NCBI GenBank assembly: GCA_963762575.1
Contig: CAVXLL010000017.1
Location: 248,001-312,000, forward strand
Reading direction: 5' to 3'
Origin: AP-15 sp963762575
GTDB taxonomy: Bacteria > Pseudomonadota > Alphaproteobacteria > ATCC43930 > CGMCC-115725
DNA: 64,000 bases
Positions 53,156 to 61,368 of this stretch are shown here, one piece after another. Every line of letters begins with the position of its first letter. Within the stretch, counting starts at the first letter, position 1. The position numbers and the translations under genes were made by a program. The notes under the pieces were generated by a model. The model made no database searches and had not been told where the DNA came from. It saw only the letters and a list, made by a program, of their open reading frames with translations.

Positions 53156-53707
53156 ATGAGCACCACCACTTGGCTACTTATGACCTATAAAGTGCCGGCG
53201 GAACCAGCATCAAAGCGGGTCGCGCTGTGGCGGCGGCTGAAGGGCATGGGCGCTGTTTATTTGCAGAATGGCGTGTGTCTGCTGCCCAAAACCGATGACC
53301 ACGTGCGGCGGCTGAAGATGCTGGAGAACGACATTACCGAGATGGGTGGTGATGCAGTGATTCTGGAGACGGTCGCCCTCGATCGAGGGCAGGAGGAAAG
53401 GGTCGTCGCCCGCTTCACGGCCGACCGGGACGATGCCTATCGGGAATTCATCGACAAATGCGATGATTTCGAAACCGACATCGCCAAAGAGACGACCGCG
53501 CAGCACTTCACCTACAACGAGCTCGAAGAAAACGATGTTGAGCTGAAAAAGCTGCAGGGCTGGCTCGAAAAGATAAAAAAACTCGATTTTTACGGTGGCG
53601 GGCTCGCTTCCGAAGCCGCGGAGCGGCTGAAGGGCTGCGAAAGCCTGCTCGATGCTTATGCGCACCGGGTCTTCGAAGTGCATGACGAGAACCGCCAAGG
53701 AGGGTGA
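53156..53707 (+). CDS. ChrB-type N-terminal domain protein (chromate resistance family)
   Basis: 183 residues matching the N-terminal domain of ChrB, the protein encoded beside chromate exporters: WLLMTYKVPAEPASKRVALWRRLKGMGAVYLQNGVCLLP (in parts), ENDITEMGGDAVILE, EFIDKCDDFETDIAKE and a YNELEENDVELKKLQGWLEKI helix. The usual C-terminal domain is absent, so this is the single-domain form. Its role as a chromate-responsive regulator is inferred from the family. The next gene follows after 1 nt with a strong RBS (AAGGAGGGTGAC) inside this gene's end. chrA is not in the window. Confidence 0.85.
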   Translation: MSTTTWLLMTYKVPAEPASKRVALWRRLKGMGAVYLQNGVCLLPKTDDHVRRLKMLENDITEMGGDAVILETVALDRGQEERVVARFTADRDDAYREFIDKCDDFETDIAKETTAQHFTYNELEENDVELKKLQGWLEKIKKLDFYGGGLASEAAERLKGCESLLDAYAHRVFEVHDENRQGG

Positions 53708-53708
53708 C

Positions 53709-54455
53709 ATGATAGGTTGGTCGACCGCAGCACCCGCAGTAAGCGCCGCCTTCCTCGCCTCGTTGGTCGAGGTGGTCGAGGCCTTCACCATTGTGCTCGC
53801 CGTGGCGACTTTGCGCGGTTGGCGGCCCGCTGCGCTCGGTACTGCCGCCGGGCTCACTGTGCTGGCGGGCATTGTGCTCTCGCTGGATCCCCTTCTCGAC
53901 CGCGTTCCGATTTCTTCGCTGCAGCTTGCAATCGGCATCATGCTGCTGCTCTTCGGCATGGGTTGGCTCAGGAAGGCGTCGTTGCGGGCGGCCGGTGTCA
54001 TCCCGTTGCATGACGAAGAGGCCATCTTCGCGGCAGAAGCTGCCGAGCTGAGTGAAAAAGCGCGTAGGCGAGAGAGAAACCTCGGCTGGGCGGCCGGCAT
54101 TACCGCGCTCAAGGCAGTACTGATCGAGGGCCTCGAAGTCGTCTTTATCGTGATCGCGGTGGGCGCCGGGCGCGGGCTGATGGTACCCGCCGGCCTCGGC
54201 GCTCTCGCCGCCTGTGCCGTGGTTCTCGCCGCCGGAGCAATCGTCCACCGGCCGCTGTCGCGAGTTCCTGAGAATACCCTCAAATACGGCGTCGGCGTCA
54301 TGCTGTCCGCCTTCGGTGTGTTCTGGACAGGCGAAGGGCTCGGCATTCCATGGCCCCGAGAGGATTTGGCGCTGCTCTTTTTCGCTGCGCTATTCCTGGG
54401 TGCGGGCCTCCTCGCCTCTGCCGTCGCGCGAAAGCTCGCCGTGGAGTTCGCATAA
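53709..54455 (+). CDS. COG4280-like integral membrane protein
   Basis: 248 residues, six predicted helices. Two halves each carry a similar acidic helix: LVEVVEAFTIVLAVATLRGWR near residue 18 and LIEGLEVVFIVIAVGAGRG near residue 140, both with E-x-x-E, suggesting an internal duplication. This recalls the E-x-G-D repeats of Gdt1/TMEM165-type cation transporters and fits the uncharacterised COG4280 family. The position right after a ChrB-type regulator suggests metal or oxyanion transport, but that is inference. AAGGAGGGTGAC precedes the ATG. Its TAA overlaps the next ATG (TAATG). Confidence 0.78.
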   Translation: MIGWSTAAPAVSAAFLASLVEVVEAFTIVLAVATLRGWRPAALGTAAGLTVLAGIVLSLDPLLDRVPISSLQLAIGIMLLLFGMGWLRKASLRAAGVIPLHDEEAIFAAEAAELSEKARRRERNLGWAAGITALKAVLIEGLEVVFIVIAVGAGRGLMVPAGLGALAACAVVLAAGAIVHRPLSRVPENTLKYGVGVMLSAFGVFWTGEGLGIPWPREDLALLFFAALFLGAGLLASAVARKLAVEFA

Positions 54456-54670
54456 TGACGATGCTCAAGGAACTCGCCGCCGAATTGGTCGGCATGTTCG
54501 TTGCCGAGAAGCGGCTGGCAATATCGGTGCTCGCGATCGTCGCCGTGGCCGGATCGTTGGTCGATCTTGCCGGTTTCAACCCGCTGGTCGGCGGTGCCGT
54601 GCTGCTATTCGGTTGCGTCTTCCTGCTGATCGAGAGCGTCTGTCGCGCTGCCAGGGCCGGAGCCTCTTAG
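54455..54670 (+). CDS. Small membrane protein, third gene of the ChrB-type operon
   Basis: 71 residues with two hydrophobic helices (AISVLAIVAVAGSLVDLAGFN and VGGAVLLFGCVFLLIESVC) after an amphipathic N terminus (LKELAAELVGMFVAEKR). No known family. Its start overlaps the stop of the preceding gene, so the three genes are translated together. Its last 66 nt overlap the 3' end of the convergent AI-2E-exporter-like gene. Confidence 0.68.
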   Translation: MTMLKELAAELVGMFVAEKRLAISVLAIVAVAGSLVDLAGFNPLVGGAVLLFGCVFLLIESVCRAARAGAS

Positions 54671-55723
54671 GCTCTCGGCAATTGGTTCGGCGTAGTACTG
54701 CTGGAGAGTTACCTTGATGCACACCGCCACCGGCACCGCGATCAGCAGACCGACTACGCCAAAGAGGATCGCCCCGCAGACAAACGATATGATCACAATC
54801 ACCGGATGAATCCGCGCCGCCTCGCCAAGCACGATCGGGCCGACGACGTTGTCGATCGACAGGCGCAGCGCAATGGCGAACCCGAACAGGAAAGCCGCGG
54901 CCCAGATGCCGTTCTGTTGGATCGCAACAAGGCCCACGATCGTCCCTGAAGCGAACGGTCCGATGACCGGAATGAGCTCGAGGATACCGACTGCTAGCGC
55001 CAGCAGGACGGCATTGGGCAGATGGAAGACCGGACCGAAGCCGATCCAAGCCACCACTGCGGTGTAGAAGACGACGACGCAGATGCCAATCAGGTACCGG
55101 CGCAATACCGGGACAATCTTGGGCAGCAGATCCTCGACCGAGCGCCTGCGCTCGGGTGGCAGCAGCCATATCGCGCCGGCTGAGAGGCGGGGTGCCGAGA
55201 TCATGAAATAAGGCATCAGCACCAGTGTCAGAAAGCCGCCGAATACAATCGAAACGGCCAACCCGGCGACGCGCTCGACGGCGGTGAGCCCGATCATTCC
55301 CGCCGCCGCCCCTCCCAGTGCGTTGACGATCTTTTCGGGCGTATAGGTCTGTCCGAAGAGCGTGATGCCCTCGCTGCCGATCAATTCGCCAAGGAAATGG
55401 CGCAAGATTTGCGGAGCGCGCGCCACGACATGCATCAGATCGGGCACCGCGGAGGTTCCGATCCAATAACCGGCACCGCCTAGCATCCCGAGGATCAGGA
55501 CATAGAGAATTGCCGCGATCGGCCAGCGCGGGAATCCGAGGCGCTGCTGCAAGGTTCTGATCAACGGATCCAAAACGAAGGCGACCGCCACCGCAAAGAC
55601 AAAGGGCAGCAACGCAATCCGGATCTGATAAAGCAGCACCGCAAGGACCGCCAGCACCGCTGCGATCGCCCAGCCCCCGACGAACGACCGGCGCCGCATC
55701 GGCGGGCCGCCCCGGGGGTTCAC
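54605..55723 (-). CDS. AI-2E family transporter (PerM-like)
   Basis: 372-residue polytopic protein of the UPF0118/AI-2E exporter family. The N-terminal FVGGWAIAAVLAVLAVLLYQIRIALLPFVFAVAVAFVLDPLI block, the central VFGGFLTLVLMPYFMIS, and the family signature GILELIPVIGPFASGTIVGLVA followed by IDNVVGPIVLGEAARIHPVIVIISFVCGAILFGVVGLLIAVP (in parts) are unmistakable. Some members export AI-2 or move Na+/H+; specific substrate unknown. GTG 55723 overlaps the glycosyltransferase stop (GTGA); ATG 55699 is an alternative. It is the last gene of a three-gene run. Confidence 0.9.
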   Translation of the reverse strand: MNPRGGPPMRRRSFVGGWAIAAVLAVLAVLLYQIRIALLPFVFAVAVAFVLDPLIRTLQQRLGFPRWPIAAILYVLILGMLGGAGYWIGTSAVPDLMHVVARAPQILRHFLGELIGSEGITLFGQTYTPEKIVNALGGAAAGMIGLTAVERVAGLAVSIVFGGFLTLVLMPYFMISAPRLSAGAIWLLPPERRRSVEDLLPKIVPVLRRYLIGICVVVFYTAVVAWIGFGPVFHLPNAVLLALAVGILELIPVIGPFASGTIVGLVAIQQNGIWAAAFLFGFAIALRLSIDNVVGPIVLGEAARIHPVIVIISFVCGAILFGVVGLLIAVPVAVCIKVTLQQYYAEPIAESLRGSGPGSATDALDQQEDATE

Positions 55724-56886
55724 GGAGCGTCCGCTGAGGTCTTGGCCAGCTGATAGGTTCTTTCCTTCCACCTGACCCGCCCATTGAGGCTGACCAGCAC
55801 GCCATTACACGCAAGACACGCGACGGCGCTGTAGCCCAGCGCGAAGATCAGGCCGAAGGCGGCTGGGATACGGAAATGCCGCGCCGTCGCGCACTGGATG
55901 CCGATGACCACAGCCGAGCCGAGCAAGCCTAAAGCAGCGCCAGCAACCGCGGCCGGCGAGGGCTCGCGGAGCGCGGCGACGATGATCGCGGGCGGCGCCA
56001 ACAACGACGTCCAGCCGAAGGCGCACGCAGCTGCCCCGGCGGCCAGTGTGACGATCGGGCCGCCCAAGACCTCCGTCGCGTTCTTCGACAGGCCCTCCCA
56101 CAGTGATGCGAGATTGCGGTACATTCGGGTGCGGGCGAGGCGTTCGGCTGCCAACACTCGCAAGTCGAAACCCGCTTGTCTGACCCGCGCGGCGAGCGCC
56201 TTGTCCTCGGCAATCTCGGCGCGTACCGCCAAATGCCCGCCAACCTGGAAGTAGACCGTCCGCCGGATCAGCAGGAATTGCCCATTGACTGCGTCCTCCG
56301 CGCCCGTCTCGAGAGATTTGGCGCAGGCGAGCACGAGCAGACCGGCGGGCATGATCGTCCGCTCCCAGAAGCTGCCGAGCTCTTGCAACGGATGCAGCGA
56401 CAACATGTCGATGCCGTGTGCTTCGGCCGCCGCCACTGCGGCGGCAACCAGCTGCGGAGCGGAGCGCACATCGGCATCGATAAAGCAGAGCCAGTCGCAC
56501 TCGGCCAGCAATGCGCCACGCCAGCACGCATGCGGCTTGCCGATCCAGCCCTCGGGTAGCACCCCCGCAGAGGCCAGCCGGACTCTGGAATCCTCCGCGC
56601 TGCATCGCTCGACCGCAGCCGCCGTGCCGTCTTGCGAATCGTCGTCGACAACGATGATCGACCAGCGGCCGGAAAGTCCGGTCTGCGCCCGCAACCCGCC
56701 GAGGCACAGGCTGATATTCTGTATTTCGTTCCTGGCCGGCACAACGATCGCGACCGAAGACAAAACAGAAAGCTCGCTCGGCACGGTAAGAGCGAGCTGC
56801 CGATAGGCGCGGAATTGCCGCAAAGCGCGGCACAGCAGGTAAAGCACCAGGGCGGCCCAGGCGACGCCGGCCAACAAGATCGCCAT
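55720..56886 (-). CDS. Family 2 glycosyltransferase, membrane-bound (HpnB-like)
   Basis: 388 residues. The GT-A core has AIVVPARNEIQNI, the IIVVDDDSQDGT nucleotide-binding motif, the FIDADVR metal-binding DxD and, further on, EIAEDKALAARVRQAGF (the catalytic E-D region). An N-terminal helix and four C-terminal helices anchor it in the membrane. The arrangement resembles HpnB, the hopanoid-side-chain glycosyltransferase, but no other hopanoid gene is present, so this is tentative. Its ATG overlaps the preceding stop (TGATG), and its own stop overlaps the transporter GTG. Confidence 0.85.
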   Translation of the reverse strand: MAILLAGVAWAALVLYLLCRALRQFRAYRQLALTVPSELSVLSSVAIVVPARNEIQNISLCLGGLRAQTGLSGRWSIIVVDDDSQDGTAAAVERCSAEDSRVRLASAGVLPEGWIGKPHACWRGALLAECDWLCFIDADVRSAPQLVAAAVAAAEAHGIDMLSLHPLQELGSFWERTIMPAGLLVLACAKSLETGAEDAVNGQFLLIRRTVYFQVGGHLAVRAEIAEDKALAARVRQAGFDLRVLAAERLARTRMYRNLASLWEGLSKNATEVLGGPIVTLAAGAAACAFGWTSLLAPPAIIVAALREPSPAAVAGAALGLLGSAVVIGIQCATARHFRIPAAFGLIFALGYSAVACLACNGVLVSLNGRVRWKERTYQLAKTSADAP

Positions 56887-57584
56887 CAAGCTCCGCGCCG
56901 CCGCGCCGCCCCCATGGCGATTTGACGATTGCGCCGGGCGTAACGTAGCCGCAGCGTGGCTCGGGAGATCCACAATTCGTGACGATCGCGAAGAAATGGT
57001 GTCCGCGGCAACGCCGCGGGATTGAACGCCCGTGTCAAACCCCACAGCACGAAGCACTCGCCGAGGCCGTGGAGCCGCGCCAATAGCGAGGAATTGGTGG
57101 GAACTCGTTCAAATCCGTATCGCTGAAAAACGCGCTCGATCTGAGACGTGCCGAGGCGCGCCGGCAAAGCGGTCTCGGCACGGATCGCGCGTACGTCCTG
57201 CCAAGCCGGCTCGCCCTCGACATATTCGGAGAAGACGCGAAGCGAATATCTGAGCCGATCCCGCACTGCGCAGGCCCAGCCTAGATCGGGGCCGCGTGCC
57301 GAATAACGGGGCAGGTGCTCGTTCCAGAAGTGCAATGTCCCGACCAATTCACCGCACTGTACATCAGTGCCGTCGGAGAGCGAGACAGGCGCACGCGCCT
57401 GGCCGAGGCCAACGCGCAAAACGCAATCAGGATCTTTGGTGAACTCGTAGATGCCGTAATACGAGCGTAGTATTCCGTCGGCCCACGCGACGGAACCGGC
57501 CCACAGCTCATCCGGCCAGGCAGCAGAGGCGCTCCGGAGCGCGGTCATAAACCCCACTGCGGAGCCGGTTGCGTCGGCGCTCAT
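56886..57584 (-). CDS. YkoP-domain-like protein
   Basis: 232 residues, no signal peptide. The central part LSDGTDVQCGELVGTLHFWNEHLP followed by a long WACAVRDRLRYSLRVFSEYV helix matches the pattern of YkoP-type proteins (DG-x-x-V-x-x-GD-x-VGELH-x-N-x-x-L), which are found beside glycosyltransferases and polysaccharide deacetylases. Function unknown. It is the first gene of the YkoP-GT2-transporter run, each pair overlapping by 4-5 nt. The start could be the second Met (residue 13). Confidence 0.68.
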   Translation of the reverse strand: MSADATGSAVGFMTALRSASAAWPDELWAGSVAWADGILRSYYGIYEFTKDPDCVLRVGLGQARAPVSLSDGTDVQCGELVGTLHFWNEHLPRYSARGPDLGWACAVRDRLRYSLRVFSEYVEGEPAWQDVRAIRAETALPARLGTSQIERVFQRYGFERVPTNSSLLARLHGLGECFVLWGLTRAFNPAALPRTPFLRDRHELWISRATLRLRYARRNRQIAMGAARRRGA

Positions 57585-57919
57585 GAAGCAACCTCGGGAA
57601 TCTCATCGAACCGGACTTCTCGCGCAACGGACGTCGCCCAGCGTTCTCGCGGCCGACCCGCATCTGCCCAGCTAGGCCGCCGATCGCGCGACATTTACCG
57701 ACCTCCCGCAGCTTATTTCGCGGTGGTCAAACGAATTCAAGATTTCAGGGTTCCCGGAATAGGAGAATAAGCCCAACGGCCCGCCCCCAGAGGAGACGTC
57801 CGGCTCTCTGTCGACGAGCCCGGTTGCCGGTCGCCCAACACCGATGCAATACGCTGGCCGCGTCACTCGTCGCCGCGATAAGATCCGCTGATGCGGGCCG
57901 AGAGAAGAGGATCTTAAAG
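57585..57919. other. 335-nt intergenic region between divergent genes
   Basis: Separates the YkoP-like gene from the methyltransferase gene, which are read away from each other, so it should hold both promoters. No gene or recognisable element is seen; AGAGGA lies just before the methyltransferase ATG region. Confidence 0.45.
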
Positions 57920-58783
57920 ATGGCCGGGGAAGCCCTCGAAGCGAACGCGGCGCAGCACCGCTATTGGAATACGGTCGCTGGTCCGCGCTGGGTTGCCACC
58001 CCGGGGTTCAGGGAGCGGCGCAACCAGGAAAGCCTCGCGCTATTGCTGGCGCGTCTCGGCCTTGCGGGCGGCGAGAGCGTCCTCGAAATCGGCTGCGGGA
58101 CCGGTGCGCTGACCTTGCCGCTCGCCGCGGCAGTTGGCGAGCATGGTCGCGTAGTCGCAGTCGACATCTCCGAGCCGATGCTCGGGGCAGCGCGGCAGAA
58201 GGTCGGCGAACCCGGGCTGCACAATGTCACCTTGCTGCCCGGCGACGCTCAGGTGTTCGCGTTCGAGCCCGCCGCGTTCGATCTCGCGACCTCGCGGATG
58301 GGCGTCATGTTTTTCGCCGATCCGACGGCGGCCTTCCGCAACATAATGGGCGCGCTGAAGCCGGGCGGGCGCCTCGTCTTCGCCTGCTGGGCGCCGCTCG
58401 CCGAGAACCGGCACTGGCTGATTTCCTACGACATCGCGCTGCGCCATCTGGGACCGACGGCGCCGCCGCCGGCTCACGAGCCCGGCCCCCTCGCCTTCGG
58501 CGACCCCGACTATATCCGCCGGGTTCTCGCCACGGCCGGGTTCGCCGAGATCGCGGTCGAACGGGCCTATCCGACGATCATTTGCGGCAGCCCCGAGGAA
58601 GAATCGCAACAAGCGCTGATGATGGGACCGACGGCACGGTTGGTCGAGGAGAAGAAACCCGACGAGGCGACGCGCCAGACGATCGCCCGCGAGATCGAGG
58701 CGGCGTTCGCCGCTGCAGCGACCTCCGGCCCGATCCGGCTGCCTGCGACGATCTTTCTGGTCGCCGCGCGCCGCCCGGCTTGA
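57920..58783 (+). CDS. Class I SAM-dependent methyltransferase
   Basis: 287 residues. SAM-binding motif I is VLEIGCGTGALTLPLA, motif post I is VVAVDISEPML, and the LLPGDAQVF, FDLATSRMGVMFF and LKPGGRLVFACWAPL strands follow in the standard order. The C-terminal substrate part (YIRRVLATAGFAEIAVERAY) resembles UbiE/arsenite-type and small-molecule methyltransferases. The substrate is unknown. Start at ATG 57920 (MAGEALEAN). Confidence 0.9.
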   Translation: MAGEALEANAAQHRYWNTVAGPRWVATPGFRERRNQESLALLLARLGLAGGESVLEIGCGTGALTLPLAAAVGEHGRVVAVDISEPMLGAARQKVGEPGLHNVTLLPGDAQVFAFEPAAFDLATSRMGVMFFADPTAAFRNIMGALKPGGRLVFACWAPLAENRHWLISYDIALRHLGPTAPPPAHEPGPLAFGDPDYIRRVLATAGFAEIAVERAYPTIICGSPEEESQQALMMGPTARLVEEKKPDEATRQTIAREIEAAFAAAATSGPIRLPATIFLVAARRPA

Positions 58784-58842
58784 ACGCGACGAGGAAGGCG
58801 ACCTCCCGCGCCGCACCGGCGCCCCGTGTAAATTGCGTCTGC

Positions 58843-59970
58843 TCAGGCAGTGAATGTGAAGCTGCTGCCGGTGCCGCAAAGCACAAGTTTCTCCGGCATC
58901 TCCTTGCTGGCGAGGTCGATGAAGTTCTGGCCGCTGCAGTGCATCGGCATTACGTGCTCGATGTCGAACTTCTGCAGTTCGCCCATGACCTGACGCAGAT
59001 AGTCGTCGGGCGCCGGCGCCAGGTGAAAGCCGCCGACTAGCGCGTAAATTTTCTCAACGCCGCTGACCTCCCGGGCACGCTTCAATGTATTGATGATGCC
59101 GCCATGCCCACACGCGGTGATCACCACCAGCCCGCGGTTGCCGAGCCGGAAACAGGCGGCATGCTCGTGCCAATGCTGATCCGGCTCCGGCTTCCCTGCC
59201 AGCTCGTCGGCGGTGAAATGATGGTACTGGTAATTCTTGGCGTCGCAGCCCAGGCCGTCCTTGATGCCGACCTCGACCCAGGTATTGGGCAGCACATGCT
59301 CGAGGCTGACGCGCGGTACGACGCCGGTCGTAAAGGCATGGCCCTCGATGACGATCGGATCCTCGGACAGCACAGGCTCGACGTTGAGCGCCTTCAGCTT
59401 GCGCCGGTCGAGCACGCCGAAATCGGTAAAGCTGCCGTCGGGATTGCGGGTGAAACGGGGGCAGAAATCGTCCTCGCCGCCGGTATAGAGGCGCAGATCC
59501 TTGCGCATCTGCGCCCGCCGCGCTTCGAGAAACCCGATCAGCCCGCCGTAATGGTCGAAGTGCCCGTGGCTGAGGATCAGCGCATCGACGGCGGCCGGGT
59601 CGATCTTCAACAGGTCCAGATTGTTGGCATAGACGTCGGGCGTGAAGCCAAAATCCAGCAGGTAGCGCCGCGACTCGCCGCCTCCCGTCGATTCGATATG
59701 CAGCGCGAGGCCCCATTCGCTTTCGAGCGTCTTACCCTGAGACACGCCGGGAAACCCGATGCGCTGCACGGTGAGACCGGGGCGTTCGAGCGGGCGCAGG
59801 AAGATATTGTGCTGATTGTCGTTAATCTCTCGGATGACCACACGGTCGACCACCGGCGCGTTGATACGCGCGGTTGCCGCCCGCGCGGACCGGCCGATGC
59901 GGGAGGAAACCAACGCGCCTCCGAGAGCCACGGAGGTCTTCAAGAACCGACGCCAATTCAATGACAACAT
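58843..59970 (-). CDS. Exported MBL-fold metallo-hydrolase (Tat signal)
   Basis: 375 residues. The N terminus RRFLKTSVALGGALVSSRIGRSARA is a twin-arginine signal peptide. The metallo-beta-lactamase motif is LILSHGHFDHYGGL; TACGHGGI, MPMHCSGQNF and the YLLDFGFTPDVY strand complete the di-metal site. This subgroup is close to periplasmic or archaeal MBL hydrolases with a 7,8-dihydropteroate-synthase-like annotation, but the substrate is unknown. The gene is read toward the methyltransferase; upstream lies a CoA-transferase remnant. Confidence 0.9.
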   Translation of the reverse strand: MLSLNWRRFLKTSVALGGALVSSRIGRSARAATARINAPVVDRVVIREINDNQHNIFLRPLERPGLTVQRIGFPGVSQGKTLESEWGLALHIESTGGGESRRYLLDFGFTPDVYANNLDLLKIDPAAVDALILSHGHFDHYGGLIGFLEARRAQMRKDLRLYTGGEDDFCPRFTRNPDGSFTDFGVLDRRKLKALNVEPVLSEDPIVIEGHAFTTGVVPRVSLEHVLPNTWVEVGIKDGLGCDAKNYQYHHFTADELAGKPEPDQHWHEHAACFRLGNRGLVVITACGHGGIINTLKRAREVSGVEKIYALVGGFHLAPAPDDYLRQVMGELQKFDIEHVMPMHCSGQNFIDLASKEMPEKLVLCGTGSSFTFTA

Positions 59971-59989
59971 GGCCTCTCCTCATCGAATG

Positions 59990-60125
59990 ATCTTTTTTTC
60001 GCCTCAAAATCCTCGATCTGCGCCGGGGTATAGCCGAGTTTGGCGAGGATTTCATCGTTGTCGGCGCCGGGTTTCGCGGCGATGCCGATCCGGGCCTTCA
60101 AGGCGTTTAAAAACGGGGCGGTCAT
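59990..60125 (-). pseudogene. C-terminal remnant of a second CaiB/BaiF CoA-transferase
   Basis: The minus strand encodes RIGIAAKPGADNDEILAKLGYTPAQIEDF, close to the tail of the intact CoA-transferase at 61.4-62.6 kb (TGIAPELGADNDEILAELGYTLAQVEDL). Only about 40 codons remain, starting right behind the MBL gene start region, and the end is blurred by an A/T-run. It is either a truncated duplicate or the trace of an ancestral gene that lay upstream of the MBL hydrolase. Confidence 0.68.
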
Positions 60126-60392
60126 CGGTGTCCTATCTGGGTACCGCGAGTTTGCAGTACGCTACGCGCGCCACTGTAACGGTTCCAGATTGTGTGGGCA
60201 CGCCGTCGGGATTCTTTACACACCTGACGGCCGCCGGCCTCACCCGCGGCCTCGCTAATCGCGAGATTTCCTCGGAAATATGTGAGGTAACCTACCGTGG
60301 CAGCGTCGGAAATCTTTACACCTAACCAGGTCAAGTCGTTTGCTTGCTCTCTAATCTATTGAAACATAGCTAACTTTAACCAGAACCGAAAA

Positions 60393-60408
60393 TGGCACGA
60401 ATTTTGCG
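60393..60408 (+). promoter_or_regulatory. Sigma-54 (RpoN) promoter upstream of the PEP-CTERM gene
   Basis: TGGCACG-AATT-TTGCG at 60393-60408 matches the RpoN consensus TGGCACG-N4-TTGCW in every position but the last. The diagnostic GG (60394-60395) and GC (60406-60407) are spaced by exactly 10 nt. The -12 element lies about 60 nt before the ATG of the PEP-CTERM gene. RpoN-dependent promoters are known for PEP-CTERM/exosortase genes in other bacteria, which supports the call. Confidence 0.85.
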
Positions 60409-60466
60409 TTAACCTTAACAGGCCTTCGGCGCACTCAGACGGGCCAACTTAAGACAGGAAGGACCG

Positions 60467-61159
60467 ATGAAACGTCTGCTTCTCGTATTTGCAGTTGTTG
60501 GTCTCGTCGAGACCATGGGAACTGCGAACGCCACACCCGTTACCACATTGAATACTTTGACGATCTAGAACGCGCTCACCCCCGGCTCCACCATCACAAG
60601 TGCGAACCAGCAGGCGCTGCCTGCGACCAACCCGCTATTTACCGGGACTGATCTTATATCAACACCACCCAATACCGCTGCGGGTGGAATCAACTTTAGT
60701 CTACTGAGCGGCACGCCTACGGTGGGAGCCTTTCTCGCCACTGACACTCCTCCTCTCACCATCAACCCCTGTGGTGTCGCGTGCTCAGCGACGACCATAA
60801 GCCAGGGCGGTTTCGCGCAGGCGTCGCTAATGAGGCTTGACTTTACGGTTGGTAGTACAAGCACATTCAATGTGACCCATGACGACGGCGTGGCCCTGTT
60901 CACCGCGGGGACTACCGCCACTGCCAGCGACCTGTTCAACGTGGCGGATTCGGCTCCCACGTCCGCCGCTACTACTGAAACGATTACCTTGGCGCCCGGC
61001 AATTATGATCTGTGGTACGTGGAGGCCAATGGGATACCTGCAGTCCTGACGACGAACCTGACCTCCGTCGCTGCACCGGAGCCCGCGTCGCTGACGATTC
61101 TCGGCTCGGCCCTCGTCGGGCTGGGTTGGCTTGGCCGGCGTCGCCGCAAGGGCGCATAA
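60467..61159 (+). pseudogene. PEP-CTERM sorting-domain protein with an in-frame amber codon
   Basis: ATG 60467 follows AGGAAGGA. The frame encodes a signal peptide (KRLLLVFAVVGLVETMGTANA), then codon 34 (60566-60568) is TAG, and the same frame continues open to 61159. It ends with VAAPEPASLTILGSALVGLGWLGRRRRKGA (in parts), the PEP-CTERM signal: Pro-Glu-Pro, a hydrophobic helix and an Arg-rich tail. The middle is Thr/Ala/Ser-rich and beta-like, as in exported surface proteins. Changing TAG to CAG restores the gene (TIQNAL). Exosortase would sort it, but no exosortase gene is in the window. A sigma-54 promoter lies in front. Confidence 0.85.
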
Positions 61160-61368
61160 AAAGTCCGACACACCTCAAGCTATTGCGGCGCTTTCGGGCG
61201 CCGCCCTCCCTCTTGATCGCGCCACAACGGCCCGTGACGCGCCTTAGCTCGGTCGGTTGAACTTGTTCTGCCCGCGATACTCAAGAGGCAGCCGCAGGGC
61301 GTCGGCCACGGGTCATTAATCTCGTATTTGTAATCGCCATGGCGGATGAGACCGGCCGTTCGCCGCCG

